Assembly: GCA_035461175.1 (NCBI GenBank)
Contig: DATHVR010000092.1
Coordinates: 1-13,625, forward strand
Source of the DNA: DATHVR01 sp035461175
Lineage (GTDB): Bacteria; Actinomycetota; Acidimicrobiia; Spongiisociales; ZC4RG35
DNA: 13,625 nucleotides
Reading direction: 5' to 3'
Below are positions 13,598 to 13,625 of this stretch, piece after piece. How positions within the stretch are numbered: position 1 is the first letter of the stretch; the number at the start of each line of letters is the position of its first letter. Made by a program: the position numbers and the translations under genes. Below the pieces are notes generated by a model, which saw only the letters and a list, made by a program, of their open reading frames with translations, ran no database searches and was not told the origin of the DNA.

Positions 13598-13625
13598 TTA
13601 TCGCGACACAAGTGCGCGCCCTAGC
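13598..13625. repeat. Left half of a second hairpin-like intergenic element, cut by the window edge
   Basis: These 28 bases are identical at 20 positions, without gaps, to 8975-9002, the left arm and loop of the palindrome after the binding-protein gene. Both begin about 10 nt after a stop codon. The matches cluster in TCGCG, TGCG, GCC and TAGC. The window ends where the right arm would start, so the palindrome itself cannot be confirmed. Confidence 0.45.

Noticed and set aside
1..13625. Search for tRNA, rRNA, CRISPR arrays, insertion sequences, phage or defence genes
   Set aside because: No cloverleaf-like, repeat-spacer or transposase/nuclease pattern was seen. No gap longer than 93 bp is left without an assigned gene.

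Overview
The window is high-GC, gene-dense bacterial DNA with strongly G/C-ending codons, many GTG starts and many 1-4 nt gene overlaps. Several genes have a -10-like hexamer 7-8 nt before the start codon and no Shine-Dalgarno sequence, which points to leaderless mRNAs. Together with a bacterial tricorn protease homologue and an OpuC/OsmU-type transporter, this suggests an actinobacterium, perhaps an Acidimicrobiia-like lineage. That placement is inference; there is no marker gene here to prove it.

Left block (1-3818, minus strand): one operon read right to left, pntA alpha-1, pntA alpha-2, pntB, a small membrane protein and a nitroreductase, possibly followed by a gene cut by the window edge. 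The three pnt genes encode a complete proton-translocating NAD(P) transhydrogenase with a split alpha subunit. It links the proton gradient to NADPH supply, and the nitroreductase is a plausible NAD(P)H consumer.

Middle block (3884-8965, plus strand), divergent from pnt: a universal-stress-like/CBS fusion protein, a DUF2238/YjdF-like membrane protein, then an ABC importer for a betaine-type compatible solute or related quaternary amine. The importer genes are an ATPase with C-terminal CBS domains, two permeases and a lipoprotein binding protein. Most junctions overlap or are tight, so co-expression is likely. The binding protein has its own strong ribosome site and perhaps its own promoter. 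Between the ATPase and the first permease lies a perfect 17-bp tandem duplication that appears to have cut the permease's original start off from its reading frame.

Right block (9054-13587): a 1069-aa tricorn protease homologue with its catalytic residues intact, a convergent DUF5995 gene sharing a hairpin terminator with it, and a divergent family I inorganic pyrophosphatase of the chlamydial-like subtype. A long imperfect palindrome lies between the binding-protein and tricorn genes. The first half of a related element appears after the pyrophosphatase, where the window ends.

No rRNA, tRNA, CRISPR array, insertion sequence, phage gene or recognisable defence system was seen. This is mostly ordinary metabolic and transport sequence. 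The most interesting points are the 17-bp duplication, an apparently non-canonical AUC start, and the related hairpin elements.
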